From positions 186,001 through 250,000 of the forward strand of contig NZ_LT699727.1 in the NCBI RefSeq assembly GCF_900155395.1: DNA of 64,000 bases, written 5' to 3'. Both the position numbers and the translations under genes were made by a program. How positions within the stretch are numbered: the stretch's first letter is position 1; every line of letters starts with the position of its first letter. Under the pieces are notes generated by a model. The model had not been told where the DNA came from. It saw only the letters and a program-made list of their open reading frames with translations, and did not search any database. Of the stretch, positions 36,186 to 45,466 are shown piece after piece. Origin of the DNA: Merdibacter massiliensis (GTDB lineage: Bacteria > Bacillota_I > Bacilli_A > Erysipelotrichales > Erysipelotrichaceae).

Positions 36186-37763
36186 ATGAAGAAAAAAAGA
36201 AGAAATTATTCACGCACCATTGATTTGCTGTTTCTATTGGTGTTACTGATTTCGATCATTTACAGTTTTTATACTTTATTTGCAATGAACTTATTACCTA
36301 CTCTTTGGTTGGTTCTTGCATTGATCGTAACAGTTATGATCTATATTTTATTGTTTTATTCTATCACGAAACGATGGGCCAAATGGTTCGTCTATGCAAA
36401 ACGTGTTTTTATTTGCCTTCTATGCGCCGCATTTATGATTGCCGGCCATTTCAGCGGCCGCATCAACCGCTTGCTGAATGATATTTCTACTGCAGAAGAT
36501 GAACAAATTCAAGTATATGTCTTAAGCAGAAATGAAAGTGATCTCTCCGGTATCCAAAGTCTTGACGATGTTGCGACAATTGGTGTTCAAAACGGAAGCG
36601 ATGCCGAAGTCGGTACCTATATGAAAGAACAATTAGCAAAAGATGCCCCTGCTGCACAGATCAGTGATGATACCTATTATTCCAATCTGATCACCAATCT
36701 GTCTTTAGGCAATTTGGATGCTGTTGCCATCAGCGCCAACTATTATGATATGATGATCCAGAATAAAGAGATTCAGCAAGATGATTTTCGAACCATAGCA
36801 ACATATTCTTATACAAAGACATGGCAAGATGACAGCAATAAGAATCTGGCTACCGATGGATTTGTCGTTTATATCAGCGGAATCGATGAGATGGGTTCAC
36901 CTGATCAGCAGTTACGAAGTGATGTCAACATTTTGCTGTTCATCAATCCGATCGCTCATCATGTTACGATGATCTCATTGCCAAGAGATGCCTATATTCC
37001 TAACGCAGCCTATGAAGGCAGTGAATTTACTTTAGATAAACTCACGCATACCGGTTTGTATGGAGCAGACATTACTGTAAAAAGCGTGGAAGACTATTTC
37101 AACATCGATATCGATTACTATGCGCGCATTTCTTTTTCCAGCGTCATTGAAATTGTAGATGCGTTGGGGGGAATCGATGTTGACGTCGAAATCGATTTCT
37201 GTGAGCAAGATGAAAATCGAAACAAAGATGCAGAACATCAGATTTGTTTAAGTGCCGGAAAACAGCATTTAGATGGGCAACAAGCATTGGCATATGCACG
37301 CCATCGCAAGACAGTTGGTTATGATACTGCTGGTAGAGAACGTGCACAGCAGCGAATCTTAAAGGCAATCATTGACCGTTTGATATCGGTGCAAGGTGTT
37401 TCTTCCATCGAAACATTGATGGATATCATTCCTTCCTATGTTGAAACGAACATGCCGACATCAAAAATGACAGAATTTGCAAAGCAGCAACTCTCTAACA
37501 TGCAACCTTGGACAATCGAGAGCCTGTCATTAGACAATGGCGTCAATGCACATTATCTCTATCAAGCATCTTTAAACGATCTTTCCGATGCCTATGTTTT
37601 TAGCAAAACCGATGTACAGTATGTAGAATATGCTTACGAATCCAACGCCACGAATCCAAAGATGAAAGATTTCTATTTTGACTTGAATGACCTTTCAAAA
37701 GGCAGAAAGCAATTCCAAGACAAGGAAGAATATGTGTGGAGCAACGAAGTAGAAGCTTACTAA
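36186..37763 (+). CDS. LytR-CpsA-Psr protein with extra binding-protein-like domain
   Basis: LCP enzymes attach wall teichoic acid or other glycopolymers to peptidoglycan. Here three hydrophobic segments (about residues 12-34, 37-60, 70-88) precede residues 100-215, which look like half of a type-2 solute-binding fold (IQSLDDVATIGVQNGSDAEV, then SLGNLDAVAISANYYDMM). The LCP domain follows (about 220-430), with RSDVNILLFINP, MISLPRDAYIP, DKLTHTGLYG and QQALAYARHRK containing the Arg and Asp residues that bind the polyprenyl phosphate. A Cys pair flanks the loop EQDENRNKDAEHQI. A second paralogue follows after a terminator. Most LCP proteins have only one membrane span and lack the added domain. 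Confidence 0.88.
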   Translation: MKKKRRNYSRTIDLLFLLVLLISIIYSFYTLFAMNLLPTLWLVLALIVTVMIYILLFYSITKRWAKWFVYAKRVFICLLCAAFMIAGHFSGRINRLLNDISTAEDEQIQVYVLSRNESDLSGIQSLDDVATIGVQNGSDAEVGTYMKEQLAKDAPAAQISDDTYYSNLITNLSLGNLDAVAISANYYDMMIQNKEIQQDDFRTIATYSYTKTWQDDSNKNLATDGFVVYISGIDEMGSPDQQLRSDVNILLFINPIAHHVTMISLPRDAYIPNAAYEGSEFTLDKLTHTGLYGADITVKSVEDYFNIDIDYYARISFSSVIEIVDALGGIDVDVEIDFCEQDENRNKDAEHQICLSAGKQHLDGQQALAYARHRKTVGYDTAGRERAQQRILKAIIDRLISVQGVSSIETLMDIIPSYVETNMPTSKMTEFAKQQLSNMQPWTIESLSLDNGVNAHYLYQASLNDLSDAYVFSKTDVQYVEYAYESNATNPKMKDFYFDLNDLSKGRKQFQDKEEYVWSNEVEAY

Positions 37764-37772
37764 AATTTGTGA

Positions 37773-37808
37773 AAAGTATGTGAATATCCTCATTCACATA
37801 CTTTTTTT
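37773..37808 (+). terminator. terminator between the two LCP genes
   Basis: AAAGTATGTGAAT (37773-37785) and its complement (37792-37804) with a six-base loop, followed by T to 37808. Confidence 0.9.
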
Positions 37809-37855
37809 ATTTCTTTTCCTTCACACTTCCTCTATAATAAAAAAAGGTGATATTT

Positions 37856-39727
37856 ATGAAGAAAGAAAAAAAAGCAATAAAAAAAGATACACGCCTGCTG
37901 TCTCCTAAGATAGACTGGGCCGTTTTCGTTATTTTTGCCATCGTGGCACTCATTTCCTTTTATTACTTCTTCCACTTGTATACATTGCTGCCAAGCAATC
38001 GTGTCTTGTGGATCTTACTTGCAGTATCCGCTGTCATACTCATCATCGGCGTAGTCAGTTTTCTGCTGATCTTCTTTAAAAAAAGAAATGCAGTCGCTAC
38101 TTGGATCCACCGCATATTTCTGCTTTTGCTTTGCGGTGTCTTATGTTTTTCCAGTTATACGATCCAGCACTCCAGCAATACATTAGCAATCGTTACACAA
38201 GGTGATCAATCAGTCATCAAAATTTCAGTTATCACGCCTTCAGATTCATCTATCCGCTCCATTGCAGATTTAAGCGGGCATAGTGTCGGCATACAAAGCG
38301 GACTGGATTCAGACAATGCACAATATGCCAAGGAACAATTAGACGAAGAAGTCAATGATATAAATTATACAGAGCTTCTGGATTATACTTCCATGTATGA
38401 ACAGATGCAAAATGGCGAGTTAGATGCCATGATCATTTCCAACACCAGTATTTCATTATTAGAAGAACAATATGAAAATATGCAAAGTGAGATACGGGTA
38501 TTAACCACTTATGAACGCGAAAGTTCTTCTGTCAACACAGCAACGACAGATAAAGATCTGCGCACGGAACCATTTGTTGTTTATTTAGGAGGAATGGATG
38601 AAGGAGATGATCCGAGCATCAACGGACGATGCGATGTCAACATTTTATTGATGATCAATCCAAAAACAAACAAAATCACTACCATTTCAATTCCACGCGA
38701 CTCTTACGTTCCTAATCCGGCATTAGGCAATGCAAGCGACAAATTGACCCATTTAGGAAATAACGGGCCGGAAAACAGCATTGCCGGTCTGGAAGAATTT
38801 ACAGGTATCGATATTGACTATTATGCCAAAGTAAACTTCTTCTCCGTAATTGAGATCGTTGATGCGATCGGCGGCGTTGATGTTGATGTTAAATTAGATT
38901 TTTGTGAACAGGACGAATACCGAAATAAAGACAGTGAACATCAAATCTGTTTAACAGCAGGTCAGCAGCACTTGAATGGAAAACAAGCATTGGCATACTC
39001 CAGACATCGCAAAACAGAAACTTGGGGTACACAGGGCCGTGAATTTGCACAAACCCAAATCATTGAAGCCATCATCAAAAAACTGACAACTGTAGAAGGT
39101 GCATCCAATGTCAATAAAGTGATGAGCATTGCACAAAAATATGTTTCTACCAATATTCCAATGACGCAGCTTTCTTCTTTTCTTTCTTACCAATTGGATC
39201 ATTTATCTCCTTGGAGCGTAGAAAGCATTACGCTGACAGACGGCTATGATATGCAGTTATCTACAGCGAGCATGCCTGGAACACCGCTGTCTTGCCATTT
39301 ATTGACAAAAGAAGATGCGCAGCTGATCAATCTTGCATATAATAGCATGTTCGAAACTCCTTCTATGTCCGCATTTACGTTCAATGTGAATGATTTAAAT
39401 TTCAATGACGTGGAATTTAAAGAAAGCAGTTATATGGTTTGGGCTGATGAAGCCGCAAACCTGAACCCATACAGTGTCTATTCTGGATCGGATAACAGCG
39501 TTTCATATGAAACTCCTTCTGTTGAAACACCGCCGCAGACCACACCTTCTACCCAAACACCGGCAACACCAGAAACCACACCTCCTGTTACTGAAGAAAC
39601 TCCAACACAGCCAACAGAACCGGAAGTACCGCAGGAACAGCCAACTACTCCGCCGCAGGAAACAACGCCTAGTGAAGGTACACAGGTACAAGATCCTTCT
39701 CAATCACAAACAGCACCTGCTCAATAA
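37856..39727 (+). CDS. second LCP protein, with Pro/Thr-rich tail
   Basis: Paralogue of the preceding gene with the same plan: three hydrophobic segments within residues 20-105, a solute-binding-like domain (SIADLSGHSVGIQSGLDSDN ... NGELDAMIISNTSISLLEE), then the LCP domain (RCDVNILLMINP, TTISIPRDSYVPN, DKLTHLGNNG, GKQALAYSRHRK). It ends in about 75 residues of Pro, Thr, Glu and Gln (repeats such as [18 protein letters not shown]), probably a flexible wall-spanning tail. The start at 37856 follows AAAGGTGAT. The strong terminator between the genes means separate transcripts, with a TATAAT just before this gene. Confidence 0.88.
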   Translation: MKKEKKAIKKDTRLLSPKIDWAVFVIFAIVALISFYYFFHLYTLLPSNRVLWILLAVSAVILIIGVVSFLLIFFKKRNAVATWIHRIFLLLLCGVLCFSSYTIQHSSNTLAIVTQGDQSVIKISVITPSDSSIRSIADLSGHSVGIQSGLDSDNAQYAKEQLDEEVNDINYTELLDYTSMYEQMQNGELDAMIISNTSISLLEEQYENMQSEIRVLTTYERESSSVNTATTDKDLRTEPFVVYLGGMDEGDDPSINGRCDVNILLMINPKTNKITTISIPRDSYVPNPALGNASDKLTHLGNNGPENSIAGLEEFTGIDIDYYAKVNFFSVIEIVDAIGGVDVDVKLDFCEQDEYRNKDSEHQICLTAGQQHLNGKQALAYSRHRKTETWGTQGREFAQTQIIEAIIKKLTTVEGASNVNKVMSIAQKYVSTNIPMTQLSSFLSYQLDHLSPWSVESITLTDGYDMQLSTASMPGTPLSCHLLTKEDAQLINLAYNSMFETPSMSAFTFNVNDLNFNDVEFKESSYMVWADEAANLNPYSVYSGSDNSVSYETPSVETPPQTTPSTQTPATPETTPPVTEETPTQPTEPEVPQEQPTTPPQETTPSEGTQVQDPSQSQTAPAQ

Positions 39728-39737
39728 ACAGGGTACT

Positions 39738-39776
39738 AAAAAAGTCATTCTATCATAGGATAGGATGACTTTTTTT
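39738..39776. terminator. bidirectional terminator
   Basis: A long hairpin (AAAAAGTCAT-type arm, CTATC 39750-39754 paired with GATAG 39759-39763, then ATGACTTTTTT) with A and T runs on both sides. It serves the LCP gene and the convergent gene at 39775. Confidence 0.85.
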
Positions 39777-40965
39777 ACTCAGCTGTTATAGGATGTAAAT
39801 GATATTGACAACGGCGGATACAAGTTTTTAAATATGGAATATCTTTTTCATCTCGAATTACGATCTCAATATACAATGGATGTTCTCCGTATAAAATGGC
39901 CTGCAGATGATCATATTCATCTTTATTAGAAACCAGATACTGGCCATTGACTGTTTCGTTCTGCCATTTTTCACCATTTTCTTTCACCGTTGTCCAATGA
40001 GACGGTTCCTGCAGATGAGTGGAGATCTTCCACATCCATTCCCATCCGCTTTCCGCATTTTCATAAGGAGCCATCAAATACAGCTCATCATGAATGACAT
40101 CATAGCTTCTTTCACAGCATCCAGGTGCATAAATGCTCCATTCGTGAAATAAATGATATACTTCTTGCAAACGATATTGCGAAACTTCTTCATCCATCAT
40201 CACACCATCCTGGATCTGCTCTTCTCTATGCAGTAATTGACATAATTCATGATAGGCTTGAAGAGGCAACGTGATAGCAGGATCCTTCGAATAAGCAATT
40301 TCAATATAATCGACAATTGCAGAAGCATATTTTTCACTTTGCTCATTCATGCACGCATACATGCCATACCCTTCTTTTGCCAACAGGTGCAATGCACAAT
40401 TTTTATAAAATAGCGCATCTCTCTCTTCATTGATCCACAGAAAAAAATAAGGGGCCAATCGCTCTGTATCCATTTCTTCAAATTCTTTACGATCTAAGAA
40501 TCCGCAAGGCGTAATGATCACATCTTCGCGATGGATGGGCAAATAATGTGTTGTATCAAAATAATAATTGTGATGCTGCATTGTCCCTTCCAAGATCAAG
40601 CGTTTCAAATCGCTTAACCAAGGAAAAAAGACTTCATATTTCAAATGTTCAAAATTTGGATTTTCCATATATCCACAATCATCTTGTACATGACATTGTG
40701 CATCGCATTCTTCATCGACCCATTCCATCAGATTGACACAAAAAGCATGAAAGCCAGGACCGCCGTGGCTGGTATGAGCTTCCATATGGATCACATTGCC
40801 ATTCTCCAAGCATTCGATCGCCCCTTGTGGACAAACGTCAATTACAACTCGCTCTCCGCGCTCCTCAATTTGTAATTTTTCTTGATCGCAGATTAATTTT
40901 AAAACTTCATAAAATTCATTTTTTTGTTTCTCATCTTTACATATTGCCCGTAAAGTTACTTGCAT
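39775..40965 (-). CDS. hypothetical protein, 396 aa
   Basis: I recognise no family. The protein is acidic, rich in His, Tyr, Trp and Cys (for example HTSHGGPGFHAFCVNL near residue 66 and CDAQCHVQDDCGYM near 92), with no signal peptide or membrane span, so it is likely cytoplasmic. The first 60 residues look like a small alpha/beta domain. GAGGAGGG precedes the ATG. Monocistronic, between convergent LCP genes and a lipoprotein gene. The scattered Cys/His residues could bind metal, but there is no regular motif. Confidence 0.7.
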   Translation of the reverse strand: MQVTLRAICKDEKQKNEFYEVLKLICDQEKLQIEERGERVVIDVCPQGAIECLENGNVIHMEAHTSHGGPGFHAFCVNLMEWVDEECDAQCHVQDDCGYMENPNFEHLKYEVFFPWLSDLKRLILEGTMQHHNYYFDTTHYLPIHREDVIITPCGFLDRKEFEEMDTERLAPYFFLWINEERDALFYKNCALHLLAKEGYGMYACMNEQSEKYASAIVDYIEIAYSKDPAITLPLQAYHELCQLLHREEQIQDGVMMDEEVSQYRLQEVYHLFHEWSIYAPGCCERSYDVIHDELYLMAPYENAESGWEWMWKISTHLQEPSHWTTVKENGEKWQNETVNGQYLVSNKDEYDHLQAILYGEHPLYIEIVIRDEKDIPYLKTCIRRCQYHLHPITAE

Positions 40966-40982
40966 AGATACCCTCCTCGTTC

Positions 40983-41009
40983 AAAAAAGAACTGATAGAA
41001 TCAGTTCTT
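40983..41009 (-). terminator. terminator of the lipoprotein gene
   Basis: AAGAACTGA (40987-40995) and its complement (41001-41009) around five bases; on the minus strand the stem runs into T. Confidence 0.85.
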
Positions 41010-41016
41010 CATTTTT

Positions 41017-41679
41017 TTACTCTAATGCAATGACACGCATCAATGTTTTTGGTGACGGCGTTTCGCTCAGCTCGCCATTATTGATAGAAACCAAAGTATC
41101 ATAGTCATAATCATCCATCTTGATGATCGACAGTGTTGCTGATGTTTTCAAATCAGAGGCTTTTGTATCATCATAAGCAATATCTACACTGACTTGATAT
41201 CCATCATAATTGGTATTTCCATAAGTAATCTGTGCTGGTGTTGTCTCTTTTACAGTGACCTCTTTGACCGTCGGCAGTTCTTCTTTGCCTAACTCAGCAA
41301 CAATCGATGAATAGTTATTGTAAAAGTAAAAACGTGCATACGTTTCCATATCCTCATATGTCTCACTCGGAACATAATTTAATCCGCCGATATCGGTATC
41401 TGAATCCTTATTTGATAATGTAAAGAAATCTGCTACAAACAATTTTGCGACTGCCTGCGCTTCTGCCTCTGCATCTGATTGCCGCAAAGCATCGCTTACT
41501 TCATCATAAGCCGTTTTCATATAAGAAGTTGGTTCATCCGGTACCAGATAAACAGCATTTTCCGTAATCTCGATCTTTTCTTCTTTCGTTGTTTCTTCAT
41601 CCTGTTTGTTGCTGCAGCCGCCTAATAACAAAGCACCTGCGCAAAGCACAACAAATATCCGCTTCAAATACTGAGCCAT
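41017..41679 (-). CDS. hypothetical lipoprotein, 220 aa
   Basis: The signal peptide KRIFVVLCAGALLLGGC ends in a lipobox with the Cys near residue 22, so the protein is anchored to the outer face of the membrane. The mature part is acidic (about 195 residues, with VYLVPDEPTSYMKTAYDEV and a beta-rich second half) and matches no family I can name. It has its own terminator. The next gene on the same strand starts about 90 bases upstream. Confidence 0.75.
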   Translation of the reverse strand: MAQYLKRIFVVLCAGALLLGGCSNKQDEETTKEEKIEITENAVYLVPDEPTSYMKTAYDEVSDALRQSDAEAEAQAVAKLFVADFFTLSNKDSDTDIGGLNYVPSETYEDMETYARFYFYNNYSSIVAELGKEELPTVKEVTVKETTPAQITYGNTNYDGYQVSVDIAYDDTKASDLKTSATLSIIKMDDYDYDTLVSINNGELSETPSPKTLMRVIALE

Positions 41680-41768
41680 CAGTATACCTCCTAGTCAAAA
41701 TAACAAATAAAGTATACCATATTCTTTTTAGAAAATCATGGGATTGCTGTGTTTTCTATACGAACATT

Positions 41769-42638
41769 TTATTCTTTTGGAAGATACCATGTAATCAGCT
41801 GCTGTGTTCCGCTGTCTGCAAATCCTTTTTTTGCTAAATCCTCAAAATTGGAAAGGACGAGTTCTAGAACATTCAGCGCAAGCGCATCTTCTCTTGCCTC
41901 TTCTTTTGCCAGTCGCATATCTTTGATAAAATGTTTGATAAAAAAACCAGGTGCAAAATCTTCATTTACCATCTTCGGACCTAATAATTGCAATTGTCTT
42001 GATCCGGCAGCCCCATCTTGTAAATATGAAATGACCATGGATGGATCGATTTCCTGTTTTTTTGCATAAGCGAGTGCTTCACAGACCCCGCTTAATGTTC
42101 CGGCAATCATGATTTGATTGGCCAGCTTCATATGCTGTCCTTTACCGGCTGCTCCACAGTAGTAAATATGCGTTCCCATAGCTGTAAATAATGGATATGC
42201 ACGTTCGAATATCTGCTTTTCTCCACCGACCAAGATCGTTAAAGTTCCTTCTTTTGCTCCAACATCACCTCCAGTGACAGGAGCATCCAACACATCTAAA
42301 GATCGTGCTTTTCCATGTGCATACAGCATGTCTGCCAGTTTTGGGGAGGAAGTCGTCATGTCGATCAGCAAGCTTCCAGCGGACGCCGCTGCAAAGATGC
42401 CATTTTCTCCTAAATATACTTCTTCTACATCGCTTGGATAGCCTAACATCGTGATGATTGCTTCACTTGCTCGCACACAATCAGCAATCGTATCATGCAG
42501 AACGGCTCCTTCTTTCACGATGGATTCTACTTTTTTTGGGTGACGTGCATAAATGTGCACTTCATATTGATTTTTCATCAAATTGCGAACCATGGAGCTG
42601 CCCATGATACCAACGCCGATAAATCCGATTTTCTTCAT
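41769..42638 (-). CDS. beta-hydroxyacid dehydrogenase (HIBADH/GarR family)
   Basis: NAD(P)-dependent dehydrogenase of 289 residues. The Rossmann motif is IGFIGVGIMGSSMVRNL; the substrate-binding region LDAPVTGGDVGAKEGTL and the catalytic Lys in GKGQHMKLANQ are typical. Family members act on 3-hydroxyisobutyrate or tartronate semialdehyde (GarR). Because a glycerate kinase and CdaR-like regulator lie elsewhere in the window, tartronate semialdehyde reductase is attractive, but the gene sits in a different operon, so the substrate is open. It is the last gene of a three-gene operon with a nitroreductase and an acetyltransferase (gaps of 9 and 18 bases). Confidence 0.88.
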   Translation of the reverse strand: MKKIGFIGVGIMGSSMVRNLMKNQYEVHIYARHPKKVESIVKEGAVLHDTIADCVRASEAIITMLGYPSDVEEVYLGENGIFAAASAGSLLIDMTTSSPKLADMLYAHGKARSLDVLDAPVTGGDVGAKEGTLTILVGGEKQIFERAYPLFTAMGTHIYYCGAAGKGQHMKLANQIMIAGTLSGVCEALAYAKKQEIDPSMVISYLQDGAAGSRQLQLLGPKMVNEDFAPGFFIKHFIKDMRLAKEEAREDALALNVLELVLSNFEDLAKKGFADSGTQQLITWYLPKE

Positions 42639-42647
42639 ATTCCTTGC

Positions 42648-43397
42648 CTACTTTTCCTTGTCTGCAAAAAAATGCAGATAAGCTTGTGCACTTCGATTCA
42701 TCTCATTTGAGAATGCACTCTCATATTTTCTTTTCCAAAAAGCCTCAACTTGTGCATGAAAATCAACGATTGGCGCTCCGTTGCGTTGTGCTCTTTCTTC
42801 ATAAAAAGCGCGATGTTTCTCATCATTCATCAATTCGTATTGATCAATGTGTACAATATAGTCTTTATGGAAACGAGCAGGTTTTTTCCTATCGATCTGC
42901 TGCTGTGTTGGATAACCAAATACCAACATGCAGGCCGGGAATACTTCATCTGGTAAACAAAGTGCATTTTTAACCGTTTCATACTGCTCAATGATATCAC
43001 CGATATAGCAGCTTCCAATACCCAAAGATTCAGCTGCAACAACCATATTCTGCGCAGCAATATTGGCATCGCTCATCGCTAGCCAGGCATCGCCTAATCC
43101 CGGTTTTCTTGGTGTACAATCTGCTGCTTTATACAAATCGCACCAACGTCGGTGGTCTGCTACAAAAACAACGATCAATGGAGCTTTTAATATCCAATCT
43201 TGATGATCGCATGTTTCTGCCAAAAGCTTTCTCTTTTCTTCACTTTGGATCTCAATGATGCTATACAGCATTTGATTGCCAGCGGTCGGTGCTTCAAATG
43301 CTGCTGTGTATAATTTTTCCTTCGTTTCATCATCTATCGGCCGTTCCTCAAATACACGGACACTTTTTCTCTTTTTTAATTCATCTAATACGCTCAT
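42648..43397 (-). CDS. nitroreductase-family flavoprotein
   Basis: FMN-dependent NAD(P)H oxidoreductase of 249 residues, NfsA/NfrA-like. The N-terminal KKRKSVRVFEERPIDDE has the Arg-Ser-Arg type FMN phosphate contacts, and GIGSCYIGDI near residue 130 is the second flavin motif. About 50 extra residues at the C-terminus are charged. Natural substrate unknown. Middle gene of the operon. Confidence 0.87.
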   Translation of the reverse strand: MSVLDELKKRKSVRVFEERPIDDETKEKLYTAAFEAPTAGNQMLYSIIEIQSEEKRKLLAETCDHQDWILKAPLIVVFVADHRRWCDLYKAADCTPRKPGLGDAWLAMSDANIAAQNMVVAAESLGIGSCYIGDIIEQYETVKNALCLPDEVFPACMLVFGYPTQQQIDRKKPARFHKDYIVHIDQYELMNDEKHRAFYEERAQRNGAPIVDFHAQVEAFWKRKYESAFSNEMNRSAQAYLHFFADKEK

Positions 43398-43415
43398 CTT
43401 TCTTTCCTCCTTAAA

Positions 43416-43988
43416 TTATCTTTCTTTTAGTATTGCACCCTTTTGCTCCTTCAGCGTTGTAACTTCTTGAATCGGGCAAATAGGTTTTGGCTCACATGGT
43501 TCATACAGCATTTTTTCCATCCAAACCACATCATGCCATTCGCCAAATTTATAACCGCTTTTGCTCAAACATCCTGCTTTGTGAAAGGACATCCGTTCAT
43601 GAAATCGAATACTCTTCTCATTTCCCTCGGTAATGATGGCATAAACGATACGGATATGTTGGCGTAATAACAATTCCATCAATGTTTCGTATAGCAGACG
43701 GGCTCCTCCATGATGCGGATGATCCATCTTAAAATAAATAGCAAGATCTACACACCAGTCATACGCTGCTCTTTCAAATGCTCTTGATGCATACGCATAT
43801 CCCAGAATCTCCCCGTTTTCTTCGGCAACTAACCATGGATAGAAGCAGGAAATCGCAAGAAATCGTTTTTGAAACTGATCAAAGGCTGGTACTTCTGTTT
43901 CAAAGGTAATTGCTGTTTTTAAGATATAAGGACAATAGATATCATAAATTGCTTGCACATCATTGATCTGGGCAAAACGAATTTGCAT
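43416..43988 (-). CDS. GNAT acetyltransferase, phosphinothricin-type
   Basis: Acetyl-CoA-dependent N-acetyltransferase of 190 residues. The N-terminus IRFAQINDVQAIYDIY, the region AITFETEVP and LAIYFKMDHPHHGGARLLYE match the PAT-like branch (methionine sulfoximine or phosphinothricin analogues, also other amines). The CoA loop is less canonical (DHPHHGGARLL in place of the R/Q-x-x-G-x-G/A form). The C-terminal 25 residues extend beyond the fold. First gene of the operon; GGAGGGGG precedes the start. Confidence 0.82.
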   Translation of the reverse strand: MQIRFAQINDVQAIYDIYCPYILKTAITFETEVPAFDQFQKRFLAISCFYPWLVAEENGEILGYAYASRAFERAAYDWCVDLAIYFKMDHPHHGGARLLYETLMELLLRQHIRIVYAIITEGNEKSIRFHERMSFHKAGCLSKSGYKFGEWHDVVWMEKMLYEPCEPKPICPIQEVTTLKEQKGAILKER

Positions 43989-44120
43989 ATAGCCCCCTCC
44001 TTAAATATAACACTGTATATTCTATCATAACTTCTATTTCGTGTATAATTTTCTTTTCCAAGATCTGCTTTGCGGATCAAATAGAGTAGAGGGAAGAAAT
44101 TAATCTTCGCCCCTCTCATT

Positions 44121-44152
44121 GCACCGTACGTACGGGTCTCGTATACGGCGCT
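44121..44152 (-). ncRNA. group II intron domain V
   Basis: On the minus strand AGCGCCGTA pairs with TACGGTGC (eight pairs, one G-U) around a short distal stem; the catalytic AGC is at the 5' side. Domain VI follows with GAGAGGG pairing to CCCTCT. Confidence 0.8.
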
Positions 44153-44173
44153 ACATTTATATGTTAATACAAC

Positions 44174-45466
44174 CTATCTTAGATAGTATGCTAGAGGATT
44201 GACCAATCCAGGTCTTTCCTCTTTTCTTATGGCTAGAATATCCGCATTAAGTAAGAAATTAATTACATTCCCATTTGCTTGTTTATATAGGCCAAGCCTT
44301 GTATTCGCTACCGAGTAGAGTTGTTCATCACTGAAGTGATATGGCAATTTCTCATTCAACTTTTGTAGATTTTTATATATCCTCGGTGGTACTTTCCACT
44401 GTTTTAAGATGATGACCCTTATTTTGTGCCTTAACCATTGTCCAAATTCATCGATGAAGTTCTTCATCCTTCCGATTCGAAAGTAGTTTATCCATCCTTT
44501 GACGATTTGGTTTATCCTGGTGAATGTTTTAGCGTTGGTCTGTGCTACACATTTCTTTCGAATGAGTTCCTTTCGACATTTATCATACAGGCTTTTCTTA
44601 CTCTTCTTTGTAGGAATACATTCCCATTTTGATGAGTTCTTCCAGTATGTAAAACCTAGAAAATTACTATTCGTTGGTCGTACTACCTTTGTTTTGGTTG
44701 CACTGACTTTTAGGAATAATTTTCTCTCCAGCCATGATGTGACGGACTTCATCACTCGATTTGCTGCCATCTCGCTTTTAACGAAGATATTACTATCATC
44801 TGCATATCTCACAAAGCATAGTCCCCTTTCTTCCAGTTCCTTATCAAATTTATCTAAGTAAATATTTGATAGAATTGGACTTAGAGGTCCTCCTTGTGGC
44901 ATTCCTATGGCATTTGCTTTGACAAAACCATTTTCCATGATTCCTGCCTGCAGGAATTTACGAATCAAATGCAATGTTGTCGAATCATTCACATGCTCTC
45001 TAAGTATTGAAATTAATTTATCGTGATTTACTGTATCGAAGTATGCTTCTATATCTAAATCGATGACCCATTCGTATCCTTCATTTAAGTAGTCCAGTGT
45101 TCGCAGGATGGCATCATGTGCACTCCTGTTTGGTCGAAATCCAAAACTATTCTCACTGAATTTACTATCATAAATATCTGATAACACTTGAGCTATCGCC
45201 TGTTGGATGACCCTGTCTACTACTGTTGGAATTCCCAGGGGTCTTTTCTTTCCATTTGATTTAGGAATATAGACTCTTCTTACAGGTTGAGGTTTGTATT
45301 TCTTCGCCAGTATCTGTTTCTTTATCTGTTCCCTATAGGCCTTGAAATACTCGTCAATTTCATCCACTGTCATCTTATCAATGCCAGGTACACCTTTATT
45401 ACTTTTGACTCTTTTGATTGCCTCTTCGAGATTTTCATCTCTTAAGATCACTTCGATCAATTTCAT
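44174..45466 (-). CDS. ltrA: group II intron reverse transcriptase/maturase
   Basis: Helps the intron splice and copies it into new sites. RT fingers and palm (RRVYIPKSNGKKRPLGIPTV, then FGFRPNRSAHDA), the active site FVRYADD near residue 220, and the GIIM maturase domain with INQIVKGWINYFRIG. There is no C-terminal endonuclease, typical of class C. The start is taken at 45466 (MKLIEVILRDENL, GGAG ten bases upstream); the frame continues 21 codons further and an earlier start is possible. It is intact, so the intron may be mobile. Confidence 0.93.
   Translation of the reverse strand: MKLIEVILRDENLEEAIKRVKSNKGVPGIDKMTVDEIDEYFKAYREQIKKQILAKKYKPQPVRRVYIPKSNGKKRPLGIPTVVDRVIQQAIAQVLSDIYDSKFSENSFGFRPNRSAHDAILRTLDYLNEGYEWVIDLDIEAYFDTVNHDKLISILREHVNDSTTLHLIRKFLQAGIMENGFVKANAIGMPQGGPLSPILSNIYLDKFDKELEERGLCFVRYADDSNIFVKSEMAANRVMKSVTSWLERKLFLKVSATKTKVVRPTNSNFLGFTYWKNSSKWECIPTKKSKKSLYDKCRKELIRKKCVAQTNAKTFTRINQIVKGWINYFRIGRMKNFIDEFGQWLRHKIRVIILKQWKVPPRIYKNLQKLNEKLPYHFSDEQLYSVANTRLGLYKQANGNVINFLLNADILAIRKEERPGLVNPLAYYLR

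Noticed and set aside
39500-39760. Alternative frames in the Pro/Thr-rich tail region, giving His/Arg- or Cys/Arg-rich proteins
   Set aside because: They are shadows of the low-complexity coding repeat in the LCP gene and lack start signals.
44174-45466. Reverse transcriptase as a retron or defence RT
   Set aside because: The protein has a maturase domain, and a group II domain V/VI and intron 5' end flank it; this is an ordinary group IIC intron protein.
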